Shown here: positions 1 to 11,693 of the stretch, in pieces
Numbering within the stretch: position 1 is the first letter of the stretch
Layout: the number at the start of each line of letters is the position of its first letter
NCBI GenBank assembly: GCA_038380435.1
Contig: JAWZYU010000028.1
Location: forward strand, 22,986,201 to 23,050,200
DNA: 64,000 nt
Reading direction: 5' to 3'
Source of the DNA: Ryuthela nishihirai
Taxonomy: Eukaryota > Arthropoda > Arachnida > Araneae > Heptathelidae
The notes under the pieces: model-generated
What the model saw: only the letters and a program-made list of their open reading frames with translations
Databases searched by the model: none
Told to the model about the DNA's origin: nothing
Made by a program: the position numbers and the translations under genes

Positions 1-171
1 AGAATTAAAAACATCTCGAAATCTTTCTACTTCCTTTTTTATTTCTGTTAAATGTCCAGCGAAGTTCGTGAAACTATTTTTTCTATTGAACCTTTTTTGT
101 TTCCGAAGAGAACAAAAAACCCTTTGGTCGAAAAAATGCCTCCATTTTTCGACTTCTTTGTTCCAAAAAAG

Positions 172-561
172 TTGGGTTGGGTTGTTTTACCTCTGAGCGG
201 CACTTTTTTGCACACCATGGGCTAAATGGCCAGGTCACATGGAACCCGAAGTCTCAGAGAAGGTTGGGGGAGGGGACCCACTGGAACAGCTGTTGGAAGA
301 CAGATGGTAGCCTCCCGTCAAGACCATCCAGGTGTTCTTTAACGTGCACAGGGTATGGCTCTCCCGCACACGGGGCCACGGCTTAACGTCCCATCCGATG
401 GAAGGCGGCCTTTCCAAGCCCATAGGTGTCCCCTACTTACTGTGGGCATAGCGGAGAATTTTGCGGAGATAAATCTCAACGCTGACCCAGCTGGGACTCG
501 AACTTGGGAACTACAGATTACGAGCCTGGCGCGCTACCGACTGAGCCACCCCCGCCCCCAC
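172..561 (-). mobile_element. SINE-A, full length
   Basis: TSD ccaaaaaag at 163-171 and 562-570. Head is at the right end. Slightly diverged middle. Confidence 0.92.
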
Positions 562-597
562 CCAAAAAAGGTGCGAAATTAACTTGGATTCTTAGTA

Positions 598-876
598 ATA
601 ATTTGATCTTGTTAAAAAAAATTCATCCCTAATTCGATGCATATGATTTTTACACATATTATAGTCGAAAAAGCTGAATGTCATAATGTCACATTGAAAC
701 TCACAAGTAAAGAGAAATTAATAATTTAAAAAGCAATTATTCACTCTTTTGATAATGAAGTTTTTTAAACGATTAAGTCGATGGTTTCTCGCTTCTCTAT
801 TTGCACACAATATGGAATACAAAATTCAAATGCTTTCATTAACCTAACTTTCTTTTTATTTTTACTTTGCTGAAGC
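598..876. other. AT-rich unique sequence
   Basis: Nothing recognisable between two SINE-A copies. Confidence 0.6.
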
Positions 877-888
877 GCCTAAAATGAG

Positions 889-1346
889 TTGAGTTGTTTT
901 ACCTCTGACCTAATTTGTTAATTACTCCCAATTTACCTCTGACCCAATTAATCTAAATTGGGTTGAGTTGTTTTACCTCTGACCGGCACTTTTTTGCACA
1001 CCATGGGCTAAATGGCCAGGTCACATGGACCCCGAAGGCTCACAGAAGGTTGGGGGAGGGGACCCACTGGAACAGCTGTTGGGAGACAGATGGTAGCCTC
1101 CCGTCAAGGCCATCCAGCGTGTTCTTTAACGTGCACAGGATATGGCTCTCCCGCACACGGGGCCACGGCTTAACGTCCCATCCGACCGACGGCGGCCTTT
1201 CCAAGCCCATCGGTGTCCCCTACTGACCGTGGGCAGGGCGGGGAATTTTTGCGGAGATAAATCTCAACGCTGACCCAGCTGGGACTCGAACCTGGGAACT
1301 ACAGATTACGAGCCTGCCGCGCTACCGACTGAGCCACCCCCGCCCA
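889..1346 (-). mobile_element. SINE-A with disrupted, partly repeated tail
   Basis: TSD gcctaaaatgag at 877-888 and 1347-1358. The tail segment tacctctgac occurs three times (about 899, 936, 975), with AT-rich filler between, all inside the TSD. Confidence 0.9.
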
Positions 1347-1599
1347 GCCTAAAATGAGATATGTAGGGTTATTTTACCGCTGAGCATATACATATTGCGT
1401 GGGAGGTACTATATTCCTCTGCCTAATTCATTTTTAATTATATAAAGTAATAGCCTACTATTTAGATATATTATACTGCATATTGTGTGAAGGTTATTAG
1501 TGCTGAAATTTTAACAACTTGCAGTTTATGATAGTAGCTATATATAGATTCGTAAGTGGGGGATATTGAGTCATCATTCAATAACTTGCTTACTGGTGT

Positions 1600-1983
1600 T
1601 GGGTTGGGTTGTTTTATCTCTGAACGGCACGTTTTTGCACACCATGGGCTAAATGGCCAGGTCACATGGACCCCGAAGGCTCAGAGAAGGTTGGGGAGGG
1701 GACCCACTGGAACAGCTGTTGGGAGAGAGATGGTAGCCTCCCGTCAAGGCCATCCAGCGTGTTCTTTAACGTGCACAGGGTATGGCTCTCCCGCACACGG
1801 GCCACGGCTTAACGTCCCATCCGACGGACGGCGGCCTTTCCAAGCCCATCGGTGTCCTCTACTGACCGTGGGCAGGACGGGGAATTTTGCGGAGATAAAT
1901 CTCAACGCTGACCCAGCTGGGACTTGAACCTGGGAACTACAGATTACGAGCCTGGCGCGCTATCGACTGAGCCACCCCCGCCC
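1600..1983 (-). mobile_element. SINE-A, full length
   Basis: TSD ttactggtgt at 1590-1599 and 1984-1993. Confidence 0.93.
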
Positions 1984-2030
1984 TTACTGGTGTCGATTAG
2001 CGAAAACGACACAACATAATTTTAACAAGT

Positions 2031-2237
2031 TGGGTTGTTTTACCTCTGAGCTGCATTTTTTTGCACACCATGGGTTAAGTGGCCAGGCCACAAGGACCCA
2101 CGTACACACTGAGCCACGACTTTAACGTCTCATCCGACGGACGGCGGCCTTTCCAAGCCCATCGGTTCCCCTATTGACCGTGGGCAGGGCGGGAAATTTT
2201 GTGGAGATAAATCTCAACTCTGAGCCACCCCCGCCCC
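2031..2237 (-). mobile_element. SINE-A, internally deleted
   Basis: Tail and head are present but about 180 bp of the middle and tRNA B-box region are missing. TSD attttaacaagt / attttaacaggt at 2019-2030 and 2238-2249. Confidence 0.85.
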
Positions 2238-2414
2238 ATTTTAACAGGTGATATAAACATTGATATAAATAGAAGAGGATGTAAGCATGTAAACATCTAT
2301 CTTGATGTGATGAATTTATTTACTGTGTTGAGGGACCAACAAGAGTGCAAACAAACTCTTGTTTGCATCACTTGTTTGTGAGGAAATAAAATAATTATGA
2401 GTACAAAACTTACT

Positions 2415-2617
2415 TAAATAAATGCCCCTCTCAAGCAACTGCTTGTCACAGAGGTCTGACAGGAGCCTGTCAGTTTATACGCTATAGCAGAAGGTCTGAG
2501 ATGATAGCGGAACCCCAGCAGAAAAACAACACGAACATCCCTGCCTTATGCGGGGACTCGAACCCAGAGTCCTTTAGATCAGTAGCCAAGCGCGCTAACA
2601 ACTCGGCCATGGGACGG
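2415..2617 (-). mobile_element. SINE-B, full length
   Basis: Complete from tail (aataaatgcccctc) to head (ccatgggacggc). Confidence 0.88.
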
Positions 2618-2639
2618 CTTAATAGACCTTAATATAACT

Positions 2640-3690
2640 GATCGTATAATGACTTACTTATGTTTACAAACAGAAAATTATCAGCCTGAGACTTTGATCC
2701 CAAAGCCCACTGAATATACAAAAATTAATGCAAGTGTTTTCTTAAAAATATCGGAAAAACAGATTCGAGGATAGTAATGGATACAACTGATGCAAATGAA
2801 GGGTTTAACACATTGCTGATGACTATCAAACAAATTACAAATAACTCTAAGCAAATTGTTGTCATTAAAAATAGGGATAAAAATTGAAACCTTGGATAAC
2901 ACTGTCTTTAATACATAGTAGTATGAAAAGGAATAAAATGGATAAGAAATATGTTAAACGCTCTGATTATTAGAACAAAAAAAATCAATTCTTTCAAAAT
3001 AATTAAGCTTGGCAAGAAATAATACTAAAAATAAGTGGGAAGTTTTTAATGAGCTTTCATTTGGCATAAATGACATTATGATCTATATCCTCCGGTTAAA
3101 AATTTCCCATAATCCTCCCCACGTGAGGAGTTTCTAAACCGGAATTCCCTCTCTCAGAAAATCGAACTTTTCAAAACACTTCGTAGACACCAGAATTCCT
3201 CGGATACAATTTGTCAGGCGTATGTAACTTTATAGCAAATAAAAATTAACTATGGTCAAAGGTGCATAAAAAATATAAAGGTACTAAAAATTATTATTAC
3301 TATTAAACAAAATTATTTATTACTCAACATAATATTTAAAACATTTGTTAATTATTTGTATATACTTTTATTAGCTTTTGCATATTTTTTTCAAATTGTT
3401 AATGACTTTAACTTCCGACACGAATTTAGTTTTTGAAGCTTTCATTTCAACAAACATTCTCGTGTTCTGCTCATGCGCATTTAGAACGCCTTCAACATCC
3501 ACGGATGCTCGTGCTCAAGACCAAGCAAACTGAACAATGAGTTTATCACGCGAAATAAATTAATTCATTCATTGTTTTAGATTTATTGATGGCAACCGTT
3601 AATGTTTAATCACCGGAAATCAGATAATTGTTTAGTTTGACCTATTCCTTTTTTTCAAATTTATTGGTGGCAACAGTTATTTTGAATAGC
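2640..3690. other. AT-rich unique sequence
   Basis: No gene. One short palindrome (ctccccacgtgaggag) is near 3114. Confidence 0.5.
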
Positions 3691-3692
3691 TT

Positions 3693-3905
3693 TCAATCGT
3701 TATTATTAAAGTCTATGGGGATTTTGAGGATTTCAAACCCTCTCACCCCAATTTTAGTTGACCCCAGGGGGTTCGCAAATAGCTTATATTCTTCCCCTGG
3801 GTGAAGGGGAACTTTCATGCAAAGTTTGGAGCTTCTAGCTCTTCTGGGAGCTGAGTGCACAAGCGGACAGACACACAAACAAACAAACTTCTTTATATAT
3901 AAGAT
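3693..3905. repeat. Possible 3' end of an old retroelement
   Basis: The pattern aaggggaactttcatgcaaag ... ggacagacacacaaacaaac ... ttctttatatataagatg resembles 3' ends of RTE-type LINEs or their SINEs in arthropods. This is recognition by style only. Confidence 0.3.
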
Positions 3906-3909
3906 GTAC

Positions 3910-4570
3910 TATATTGTGTGGGAGGCAGAAAATTCCTCTTCCTAATTCCCTTTGGAATGGCACCAAATTCCAGTCGACTGATTCTTTTAGACTAAAGTTT
4001 TCCAGAAACCTCGTGCACATTCAATTCGCGCAAACGGAGCTTAAGGAACAATGGGAAATATGGGGTTAATTTCCCTGATCGCTTGCAATTACATCTATAT
4101 ACTTTTCAGTAAACTAATTATTTATATAAATTACGTAAAGTAATCCGAATAAAAGACAAAGGATTACGAGAAATGACTTCGCCACTGAACTCAAATGTTA
4201 TGCTTCTTACAGAGCTTCAAAAACTTGTCAAATTAGGCCTTGCCGAAAACTCCCAACACCTCGCCAGTACTTTCTTTAGCCTGTAAGTGCTCTAAGATGT
4301 TAGTGGCGTTCTGCTTGATGATGCGTCCATCAATCGCGATGTGCTTCTGACTGTTATCCATGAGCTCCAATAACGGATTCCGTGTCTGATGGTTTTTGCA
4401 GCCAGATGCCTAGATGTCTACCACGCATGCTTTATGGTCTTCTTCTTTGAGCGAATGGTGACCGTGGATTCTTTAATTCCAAATGCAATTCCTTATGGCA
4501 GGCGCATCTTCAATCCTTGAAATAATCTGAAGCTATTCTCTAAGCTCATCATCATCATCCTCTTCTCCTT
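3910..4570. other. Unique sequence, no recognised feature
   Basis: Mixed composition and no long ORF. The stretch at 4230-4500 looks mildly coding-like, but no frame stays open. Confidence 0.4.
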
Positions 4571-4580
4571 CAACCTTCTA

Positions 4581-4966
4581 GGGGCGGGGGTGGCTCAGTC
4601 GGTAGCGCGCCAGGCTCGTAATCTGTAGTTCCCAGGTTCGAGTCCCAGCTGGGTCAGCGTTGAGATTTATCTCCGCAAAATTCCCCGCCCTGCCCACGGT
4701 CAGTAGGGGACACCGATGGGCTTGGAAAGGCCGCCGTCCGTCGGATGGGACGTTAAGCCGTGGCCCAGTGTGCGGGAGAGCCATACCCTGTGCACGTTAA
4801 AGAACACGCTGGATGGCCTTGACGGGAGGCTACCATCTGTCTCACAACAGCTGTTCCAGTGGGTCCCCTCCCCCAATCTTCTCTGAGCCTTCGAGGTCCA
4901 TGTGACCTGGCCATTTAGCCCATGGTGTGCAAAAAAGTGCCGCTCAAAGGTAAAACAACCCAACCC
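4581..4966 (+). mobile_element. SINE-A, full length
   Basis: Complete from ggggcggggg to caaccc. No clear TSD was found. Confidence 0.92.
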
Positions 4967-4969
4967 TTC

Positions 4970-5300
4970 ATGGGTCTAGGCGTAATTGCAGTTTTTTAAA
5001 GTTCGCAAGTTGCAAATAATTTAACTTTGATCGTTATGTAAAGTGGCAAAAAATGTAGCATTTGTGGACAAAACGGCTTCCTAAAAACACGCTACGAAAT
5101 ATCTACGGCTGTCTCGGTTGTCTTTTCTCTTCTCGTTATTAATAACGACGATGCTTAACTCGTGTGTATTTGAATTTGGGTTCACGTACAAAAAATATAG
5201 GGCATTAAAGGTAATTCCGGTTGATTGGAATTCGAGCAAATGAAACTCGCGCATATGGAGGGTTTACTGTACTTTGCAAACATTACAAGGCCACAGGAAC
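4970..5300. other. Unique sequence, no recognised feature
   Basis: No ORF and no terminal repeats found. Confidence 0.5.
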
Positions 5301-5304
5301 CTCT

Positions 5305-5687
5305 GGGGCGGGGGTGGCTCAGTCGGTAGCGCGCCAGGCTCGTAATCTGTAGTTCCTAGGTTCGAGTCCCAGCTGGGTCAGTGTTGAGATTTATCTCCGC
5401 AAAATTCCCCGCCCTGCCCACGGTCAGTAGGGTGCACTGATGGGCTTGGAAAGGCCGCCGTCCGTCGGATGGGACGTTAAGCCGTGGCCCCATGTACAGG
5501 AGAGCCATACCCTGTGCACGTTAAAGAACACGCTGGATGGCCTTGACGGGAGGCTACCATCTGTCCCCCAACAGCTGTTCCAGTGGGTCCCCTCCCCCAA
5601 CCTTCTCTGAGCCTTCGGGGTCCATGTGACCTGGCCATTTAGCCCATGGTGTGCAAAAAAGTGCGGCTCAGAGGTAAAACAACCCAA
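5305..5687 (+). mobile_element. SINE-A, full length, first of a direct pair
   Basis: Ends in aaaacaaccca and is immediately followed by a second, truncated copy. Confidence 0.92.
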
Positions 5688-5688
5688 G

Positions 5689-6016
5689 CCAGGTTCGAGT
5701 CCCAGCTGGGTCAGCGTTGAGATTTATCTCCGCAAAGTTCCCCGCTCACGGTCAGCAGGGGACACAGATGGGCCTAGGAAAGGCCGCCGTCCGTCGGATG
5801 GGACGTTAAGCCGTGGCCCGTGTGCGGGAGAGCCATACCCTGTGCACGTTAAAGAACACGCTGGATGGCCTTGACGGGAGGCTACCATCTGTCTCCCAAC
5901 AGCTGTTCCAGTGGGTCCCCTCCCCCAACCTTCTCTGAACCTTCGGGGTCCATGTGACCTGGCCATTTAGCCCATGGTGTGCAAAAAAGTGCCGCTCAGA
6001 GGTAAAACAACCCAAC
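5689..6016 (+). mobile_element. SINE-A, truncated at the B-box
   Basis: Begins at ccaggttcgagtcccagct, so the A-box and anticodon region are missing. The rest is complete. Confidence 0.9.
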
Positions 6017-6329
6017 CGTCTGCAAGCCCGCTCTCAAGTGGTTCAAAATACAGTTGCGCTGTAGGACTACATGCACATGACGTTGTTTAACATCCTTCAG
6101 GACACCACCAGAAACTTCCATTCCGCAACATTGCGAACCACGGCGATTTCACTGCGTAATAAAGGACGTACATTTTGCTATATCTCATTACTAGCTTGTA
6201 CGTTTGTAATCTGGGTTTTCTTACAATTATAGGTAGTTAAAATGAGATCATCTAATAAGCTATACTTGAACAATATTGTTTTGGGTAAAAAAAGTGTATA
6301 AGAGGCAAAATCATTTGAGCTTTAGCACA

Positions 6330-6870
6330 TTGAAGCTGATTTCTGACAGAAATAATTGGAAAGCCAAATTGAAGCATCATCCCATTAGTGTTAATTGGAA
6401 ACATTACAATGAGCATCATAAGGAGCTAAGGGAGTGAATGACGTTAAGAAAGTTTGACTTAATAGCTTGGCTGGAAAAAAGGAGCAAATCTGCTAGGCAG
6501 CATAAGAATAGAGAGTGGCAGCAGATAGTAAATAATTTGCAGAGGAAAAGATTAAAAATGCGAAGGGATTAAGGGATAAAGATGACAAGGTTATCGAAGG
6601 TGAGGATTCTGTCGTAGAAAGCAGATTGAGTATTTCAAGGATGCTCCGAATAATGTGATTATTACTCCTCCCATTGTTTGTGATGAAGATAAATTCATTT
6701 CTGACCATCTCGAAATTAAAGCTGCAGCAATTATGAAAGTTAAATGAATCTTCTGCTGAAATGCTGACTCCGGTGCTTAACGAAAGAGCTGAATAATATT
6801 TTCTGTGACAGATATACTGCTGCTAGGGATTTCATCAGAGGTATAATTGAAGACATTGATGCAAGTAATG
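6330..6870 (+). pseudogene. Degraded LINE fragment (linker to early RT)
   Basis: Broken frames resemble the full-length LINE from about residues 420 to 615. They include LISDRNNW, a HYNE segment, ARQHKNREWQQIVNNL, a VIEGEDSV-like run and a terminal RDFIRG. Frameshifts and small deletions are frequent, so this is an ancient copy. Confidence 0.6.
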
Positions 6871-7047
6871 AAGACAACTGTGCAAGTTAACATTTCGAAA
6901 AAAAAAACTTTTCTCTAATTAACCAGAAAATGATAGTGCAACTTTATATTTTATCTGTTAACCCTTAACGTGCCGGAAGACACTATAGTTCCCAGAGCCA
7001 AGTTCAGTCTGATATCCGGTGGGAACTACAGTTCCCAAGAGAATATA

Positions 7048-7248
7048 AATAAATACCCCCTCAAGCAGCTGCTTGCCACAGAGGTCTGACAGGAGCCTGT
7101 CAGTCTATATGCCGCAGTAGAAGATCTGAGAGGATGGTAGGACCTCAGCAGAAAAACGACACACACAACCATGCCTAATCCGGGGCTCGAACCCAGAGTC
7201 CCTTAGTTCATAGCCAAGCGTGCTAACCACTCGGCCACGAGACGGCTA
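7048..7248 (-). mobile_element. SINE-B, full length, nested in the piggyBac-like element (family description)
   Basis: The family is about 205 bp, with a tRNA-like head (ccgtggccgagtggttagcg A-box region; B-box gggttcgagcc). The body has ctcagatcttctactg, an inverted pair gacaggctcctgtc and gcagctgcttgagggggtat, then an ATTT-rich tail. This copy has a perfect 12-bp TSD caagagaatata (7036-7047, 7249-7260). Confidence 0.9.
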
Positions 7249-7918
7249 CAAGAGAATATACTCAAAGTTTAAATTCCCCCTCTCCCATTAAAATAATATT
7301 TTTTAAGATTTTTTTTAAATGAATCCTGAAAATTCACGAATTAAATTTGATAATAAAAATGATACTTGATTATTCAGATGTTCTGTAAAGTTGAAAAAAA
7401 AAATTACTCTGTTGTAGCAGGCGTTTTTGTGATTTCATTTTGCGTCGGACTGCAACTAAAGTTTCCTGCAGAACTTCTTTGAACAGTTGCCATAAGACTT
7501 TTTCTTCTCTAATGTTTTGTAATTGCCTCAAAAGAAAACTAGTAAAATGAATGTTTTAAAATGGAAGATATTTGCATCATTTCATAAGTACAGTATTCAT
7601 ATATCAAAATGAGGAATTTTACTATATTTCCTATTTGTAAATTGTGTTGCTGTTTGTTAAAATGTTTCAGAAAAATTTATTTAAATGTGCATTATTATGT
7701 CGAATTAAATGCCCCCTTGTTTAAAGTATTACTTGTCATATTCTGTTCATTAGTTATTTCAGAATCAGAATCAGGTTCAAACCCAACAAAATTACTCCTT
7801 TGTTTTTTACTATATTGTTTTAAAACAGTGCTATTACAAACTTAGTAGGCTGTTGTTTTTCTAAAATATTTTACTTTCTAGAAATTTGCAACTAAATCTC
7901 TTTTTTTTTGGTATAGAA

Positions 7919-9330
7919 CAGTGGTTCTCAACCTTTTATGCTTTACGTACCCCCTGGAAATGTGTATGTAACTGGCGTACCCCTTGTAATAGATAGATAA
8001 AACTATAGTTATAGTATAACAATGGGAATAAAATAAAACATATATATCAGTGGTTCTCAACCTTTTATGCTTCACGTACCTCCTGGAAATGTGTATGTAA
8101 CTGGCGTACCCCTTGTAATAGATAGATAAAACTATAGTTATAGTATAACAATGGGAATAAAATAAAACATATATATCAGTGGTTCTCAGCCTTTTATGCT
8201 TCACGTACCTCCTGGAAATGTGTATGTAACTGGCGTACCCCTTGTAATAGATAGATAAAACTATAGTTATAGTATAACAATGGGAATAAAATAAAACATA
8301 TATATCAGTGGTTCTCAGCCTTTTATGCTTCACGTACCTCCTGGAAATATGTATGTAACTGGCGTACCCCTTGTAATAGATAGATAAAACTATAGTTATA
8401 GTATAACAATGGGAATAAAATAAAACATATATATCAGTGGTTCTCAGCCTTTTATGCTTCACGTACCTCCTGGAAATGTGTATGTAACTGGTGTACCCCT
8501 TGTATAGATAGATAAAACTACAGTTATAGTATAACAATGGGAATAAAATAAAACATATATATCAGTGGTTCTCAACCTTTTATGCTTCACGTACCTCCTG
8601 GAAATGTGTATGTAACTGGCGTACCCCTTGTAATAGATAGATAAAACTATAGTTATAGTATAACAATGGGAATAAAATAAAACATATATATCAGTGGTTC
8701 TCAGCCTTTTATGCTTCACGTACCTCCTGGAAATGTGTATGTAACTGGCGTACCCCTTGTAATAGATAGATAAAACTATAGTTATAGTATAACAATGGGA
8801 ATAAAATAAAACATATATATCAGTGGTTCTCAGCCTTTTATGCTTCACGTACCTCCTGGAAATGTGTATGTAACTGGCGTACCCCTTGTAATAGATAGAT
8901 AGAACTATAGTTATAGTATAACAATGGGAATAAAATAAAACATATATATCAGTGGTTCTCAACCTTTTATACTTCACGTACCCCATAGAAATGTGTATGT
9001 AACTGGCGTACCCCTTGCATAGATAGATAAAACTATAGTTATAGTATAACAATGGGAATAAAATAAAACATATATATCAGTGGTTCTCAACCTTTTATAC
9101 TTCACGTACCCCATAGAAATGTGTATCTAACTGGCGTACCCCTTGCATAGATAGATAAAACTATAGTTATAGTATAACAATGGGAATAAAATAAAACATA
9201 TATATCAGTGGTTCTCAACCTTTTATGCTTCACGCACCCCCTGGAAATGTGTATGTAACTGGCGTACCCCTTGTATAGATAGATAAAACTATAGTTATAG
9301 TATAACAATGCCAACTTAGCGACTTTGTTA
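7919..9330. repeat. Tandem array of 129-bp hAT terminal units (11 copies)
   Basis: Units start at 7919, 8048, 8177, 8306, 8435, 8563, 8692, 8821, 8950, 9078 and 9206. Unit identity is very high in the middle, and two variants near the right end share tacttcacgtaccccatag. Confidence 0.95.
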
Positions 9331-9405
9331 CTAGATTTAGCGACTTTTAAGCTCTCATGGCGTACCCTCAAATATTTTACTCGTACCCCTCGTTGGGAAC
9401 CCCTG
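7919..9405. mobile_element. Non-autonomous hAT element with internally amplified 5' end
   Basis: The left terminus cagtggttctcaacc and right terminus gttgggaacccctg are imperfect inverted repeats. They are flanked by an 8-bp duplication (gtatagaa 7911-7918, gtatagag 9406-9413), as hAT elements make. The body is 11 tandem units of 128-129 bp, each restarting with the terminal repeat, then a unique 3' end from about 9310. The 197-219 aa ORFs on the minus strand are translations of the tandem unit. Confidence 0.85.
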
Positions 9406-9543
9406 GTATAGAGCACAACCAATTATGTCTATTAGTTACTTTGGAATAAAGTTTCGAAGTTGTTCTTTTTCTCTTCTGAAAGCGATTCAAAATCAACCAC
9501 CAGAGTGAAGTGCGCTGTACAAAGCCGGCATGTTAAGTGTTAA

Positions 9544-10790
9544 AAAGTTCTTTATCATGCAATATAAGAAGGTTTATTACTTTATGAAACTGAATAAGAA
9601 AAACTCATTTTAAAATCTCTAGAATTTCTCAGTGCTCGAATAATCTTATGAAACTGAAGTCACTTTACTATTTTTGCTTTAGAGAATTTACTTGAATTTG
9701 GATCTTTTTTCCATAATATCTGTAAACCAAAGAAATAAAAAATACAAAAGAAGAAAATTCCTTAACTGAAGACTTGAGAGTAATCAATATTTCAATGGAG
9801 AACAGATACTAAAGTGATATCCATCATCACTAGAGTCGGGTTTTGTTTTGTCAATAGTAGGAAGCCTTTCCTTTCGCAAACTTCAGATCTGATATTGAAT
9901 GCGTGTCAAATATTTAAATTATTAATGAATATTTCAATTCAGCGATGGTTTCCTTAGAACATTTAATAGAGCATTAATAAATCTACTATAATAATAGGCT
10001 AATTCTGTAACTCTGTAACCGGTTGCCAGATCGTCAAAGGAAACTATAATTAGAAATATATTTTATTTTTTACGAGATTCTGAGAATATTAATTAGTTTT
10101 CGTTGAATGGCAACTTCATCGTAAATGTAAACAGTTCGTACGTTACGTTCTAATCGAGTGAATTAAAATAGTGTGCTGTGAAGTAGATATTTTCCGAGAT
10201 AGTTGCATTTTAAAATAAATCAGATTGTGTTAAATTCAAAACTCTCTTTCTTGTATTTCCTGTGATGGTCAAAAGAATAACTTTTTATAACGTTTTAAGC
10301 AACATTTACAAATTTCGAAGCATTGCTTTATCCATTTCTGTGGAAGAAGAGAGCGTAGCAAGCCAACAAACGGGGGGGGGGGGGGGGGGGGGGTCCGGAA
10401 GGGCTCATCCTCTCTGGCGGGGATGGTGCAGGGGCGAAGATCCTGGTAATGAATAATACATTTTATGGTGGCGAATTCTGTAACCGCAATATTTTAGTAG
10501 GACAAAATTCTCCGTAAGGATTAAACTCGCTGTTGGCTGATTCCTTTCCTATGCTTTTAAAATAGAGAGGCTTGGGATTAATGGAATGACCCTGTAATTT
10601 TCATTTTCCGATAATGATGGAGAATTTGCATTTTTGTAAATTACAAGCACAAAATCCGAATTCAACACATTCATAATTCTGAATGTATTCATAATAAAGA
10701 ATGCACGGTTAATGAATAAGATATACGTCAATGTTTTCGTTAACTAAATTTCTGTACAGCTGCGCTACGCTGACTGTTATTCATAAATTA
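9544..10790. other. AT-rich unique sequence
   Basis: Nothing gene-like apart from the G run. The sequence near 10430 is GC-richer for about 60 bp. Confidence 0.5.
10372..10393 (+). repeat. G homopolymer, 22 bp
   Basis: An uninterrupted G run. The length may be unreliable in an assembly. Confidence 0.9.
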
Positions 10791-10793
10791 CAG

Positions 10794-10976
10794 TACACTG
10801 TGTGGCCAAAAAAAATAGAAATATCAGTATCGTGTGGGAATTTGCTTGCCCCTTTCAGAACAACTTGAATTCGAAGTGGAACGCATTCGATGAGAGTTTC
10901 GAACATTTCTTGTGTAATGTGAAGCCTGATGCATTGTAGTTTCAGTTAATATTCTATTATTTTACCACCCAGTGTA
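10794..10976. mobile_element. Short TA-flanked MITE, Tc1/mariner type
   Basis: The left end tacactgtgtggccaaaa and right end ttttaccacccagtgta form an imperfect inverted repeat of about 25 bp. The total length is about 183 bp, with TA at both ends. Confidence 0.55.
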
Positions 10977-11228
10977 TATGTTAATACATTATTATATATA
11001 TAAAGCCGTTACTGATATGAATTAATTATATACGAGAGTGGATCATTTAATTTCGTGGACTTCTGTTGCCTTACCTTTAATATTTGTTGTCGGAGTATGC
11101 AGGTGTATTCCCCATTGAAAGCTATGAACTTACGCCATCGACGACTAACCGAGGCACGAATCATTTTGTAAAAGTGTTTGCATCTTCTCCAGTCACTTCA
11201 TCATTTCCAAAGCGACAGCCTTTTAACG

Positions 11229-11608
11229 TGGGGCGGGGGTGGCTCAGTTGGTAGCGCGCCAGGCTCGTAATCTGCAGTCCCAGGTTCGAGTCTCAGCTGG
11301 GTCAGCGTTAAGATATCTCCGCAAAACTCCCTGACCTCGGTCTGTAAGGGACAACGATGGGCTTGGAAAGGCCGCCGTCCGTCGGATGGGACTCTAATCC
11401 GTGGGCCCGTGTGCGGGAGAGCCATACCCTGTGCACGTTAAAAGAACATGCTGGAGGGCTCTGACGGGAGGCTATCATCTCTCCCAACAGCTGTTCCAGT
11501 GGGTCCCCACCCCCAACCTTCTCTGAGCTTTCGGGGTCCTTGTGACCTGACCATTTAGCCCATGGTGTGCAAAAAAGTGTCGTTCAGAGGTAAAACAACC
11601 CAACCACG
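11229..11608 (+). mobile_element. SINE-A, full length, diverged
   Basis: TSD gccttttaacg at 11218-11228 and 11609-11619. Small deletions in the promoter-distal half. Confidence 0.92.
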
Positions 11609-11693
11609 GCCTTTTAACGCTCTCTAGAGCTTTGGAAACAGGTGAAAATCGCAAGTTGAAAGATCCGGGGATTTAAGGAGAATCCTCTAGCAT

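Larger units (their letters stand above)
6958..9543. mobile_element. piggyBac-like non-autonomous element with two nested insertions
   Basis: Termini are inverted and near-identical over 19 bp (ttaacccttaacgtgccgg at left; complement ttaacacttaacatgccgg at right). Both start at TTAA, the piggyBac target. Removing the SINE-B (7048-7248) and the hAT array (7919-9405) leaves about 880 bp with no transposase. The inner sequence is AT-rich and its short ORFs are unconvincing. Confidence 0.7.

Noticed and set aside
4581..4655. Functional tRNA genes at the SINE heads
   Set aside because: The heads have internal promoter boxes, but the acceptor stem does not pair and each head is fused to SINE body sequence.
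7878..9422. Long minus-strand ORFs encoding a repeated ~43-residue protein
   Set aside because: They come from the 129-bp tandem hAT units (129 = 3 x 43), which keep the frame open by periodicity. Two 128-bp units shift the frame.
10372..10393. G-quadruplex regulatory element
   Set aside because: A plain homopolymer. Similar G or C runs occur at 14467, 26894, 33008 and 49639 without shared context.
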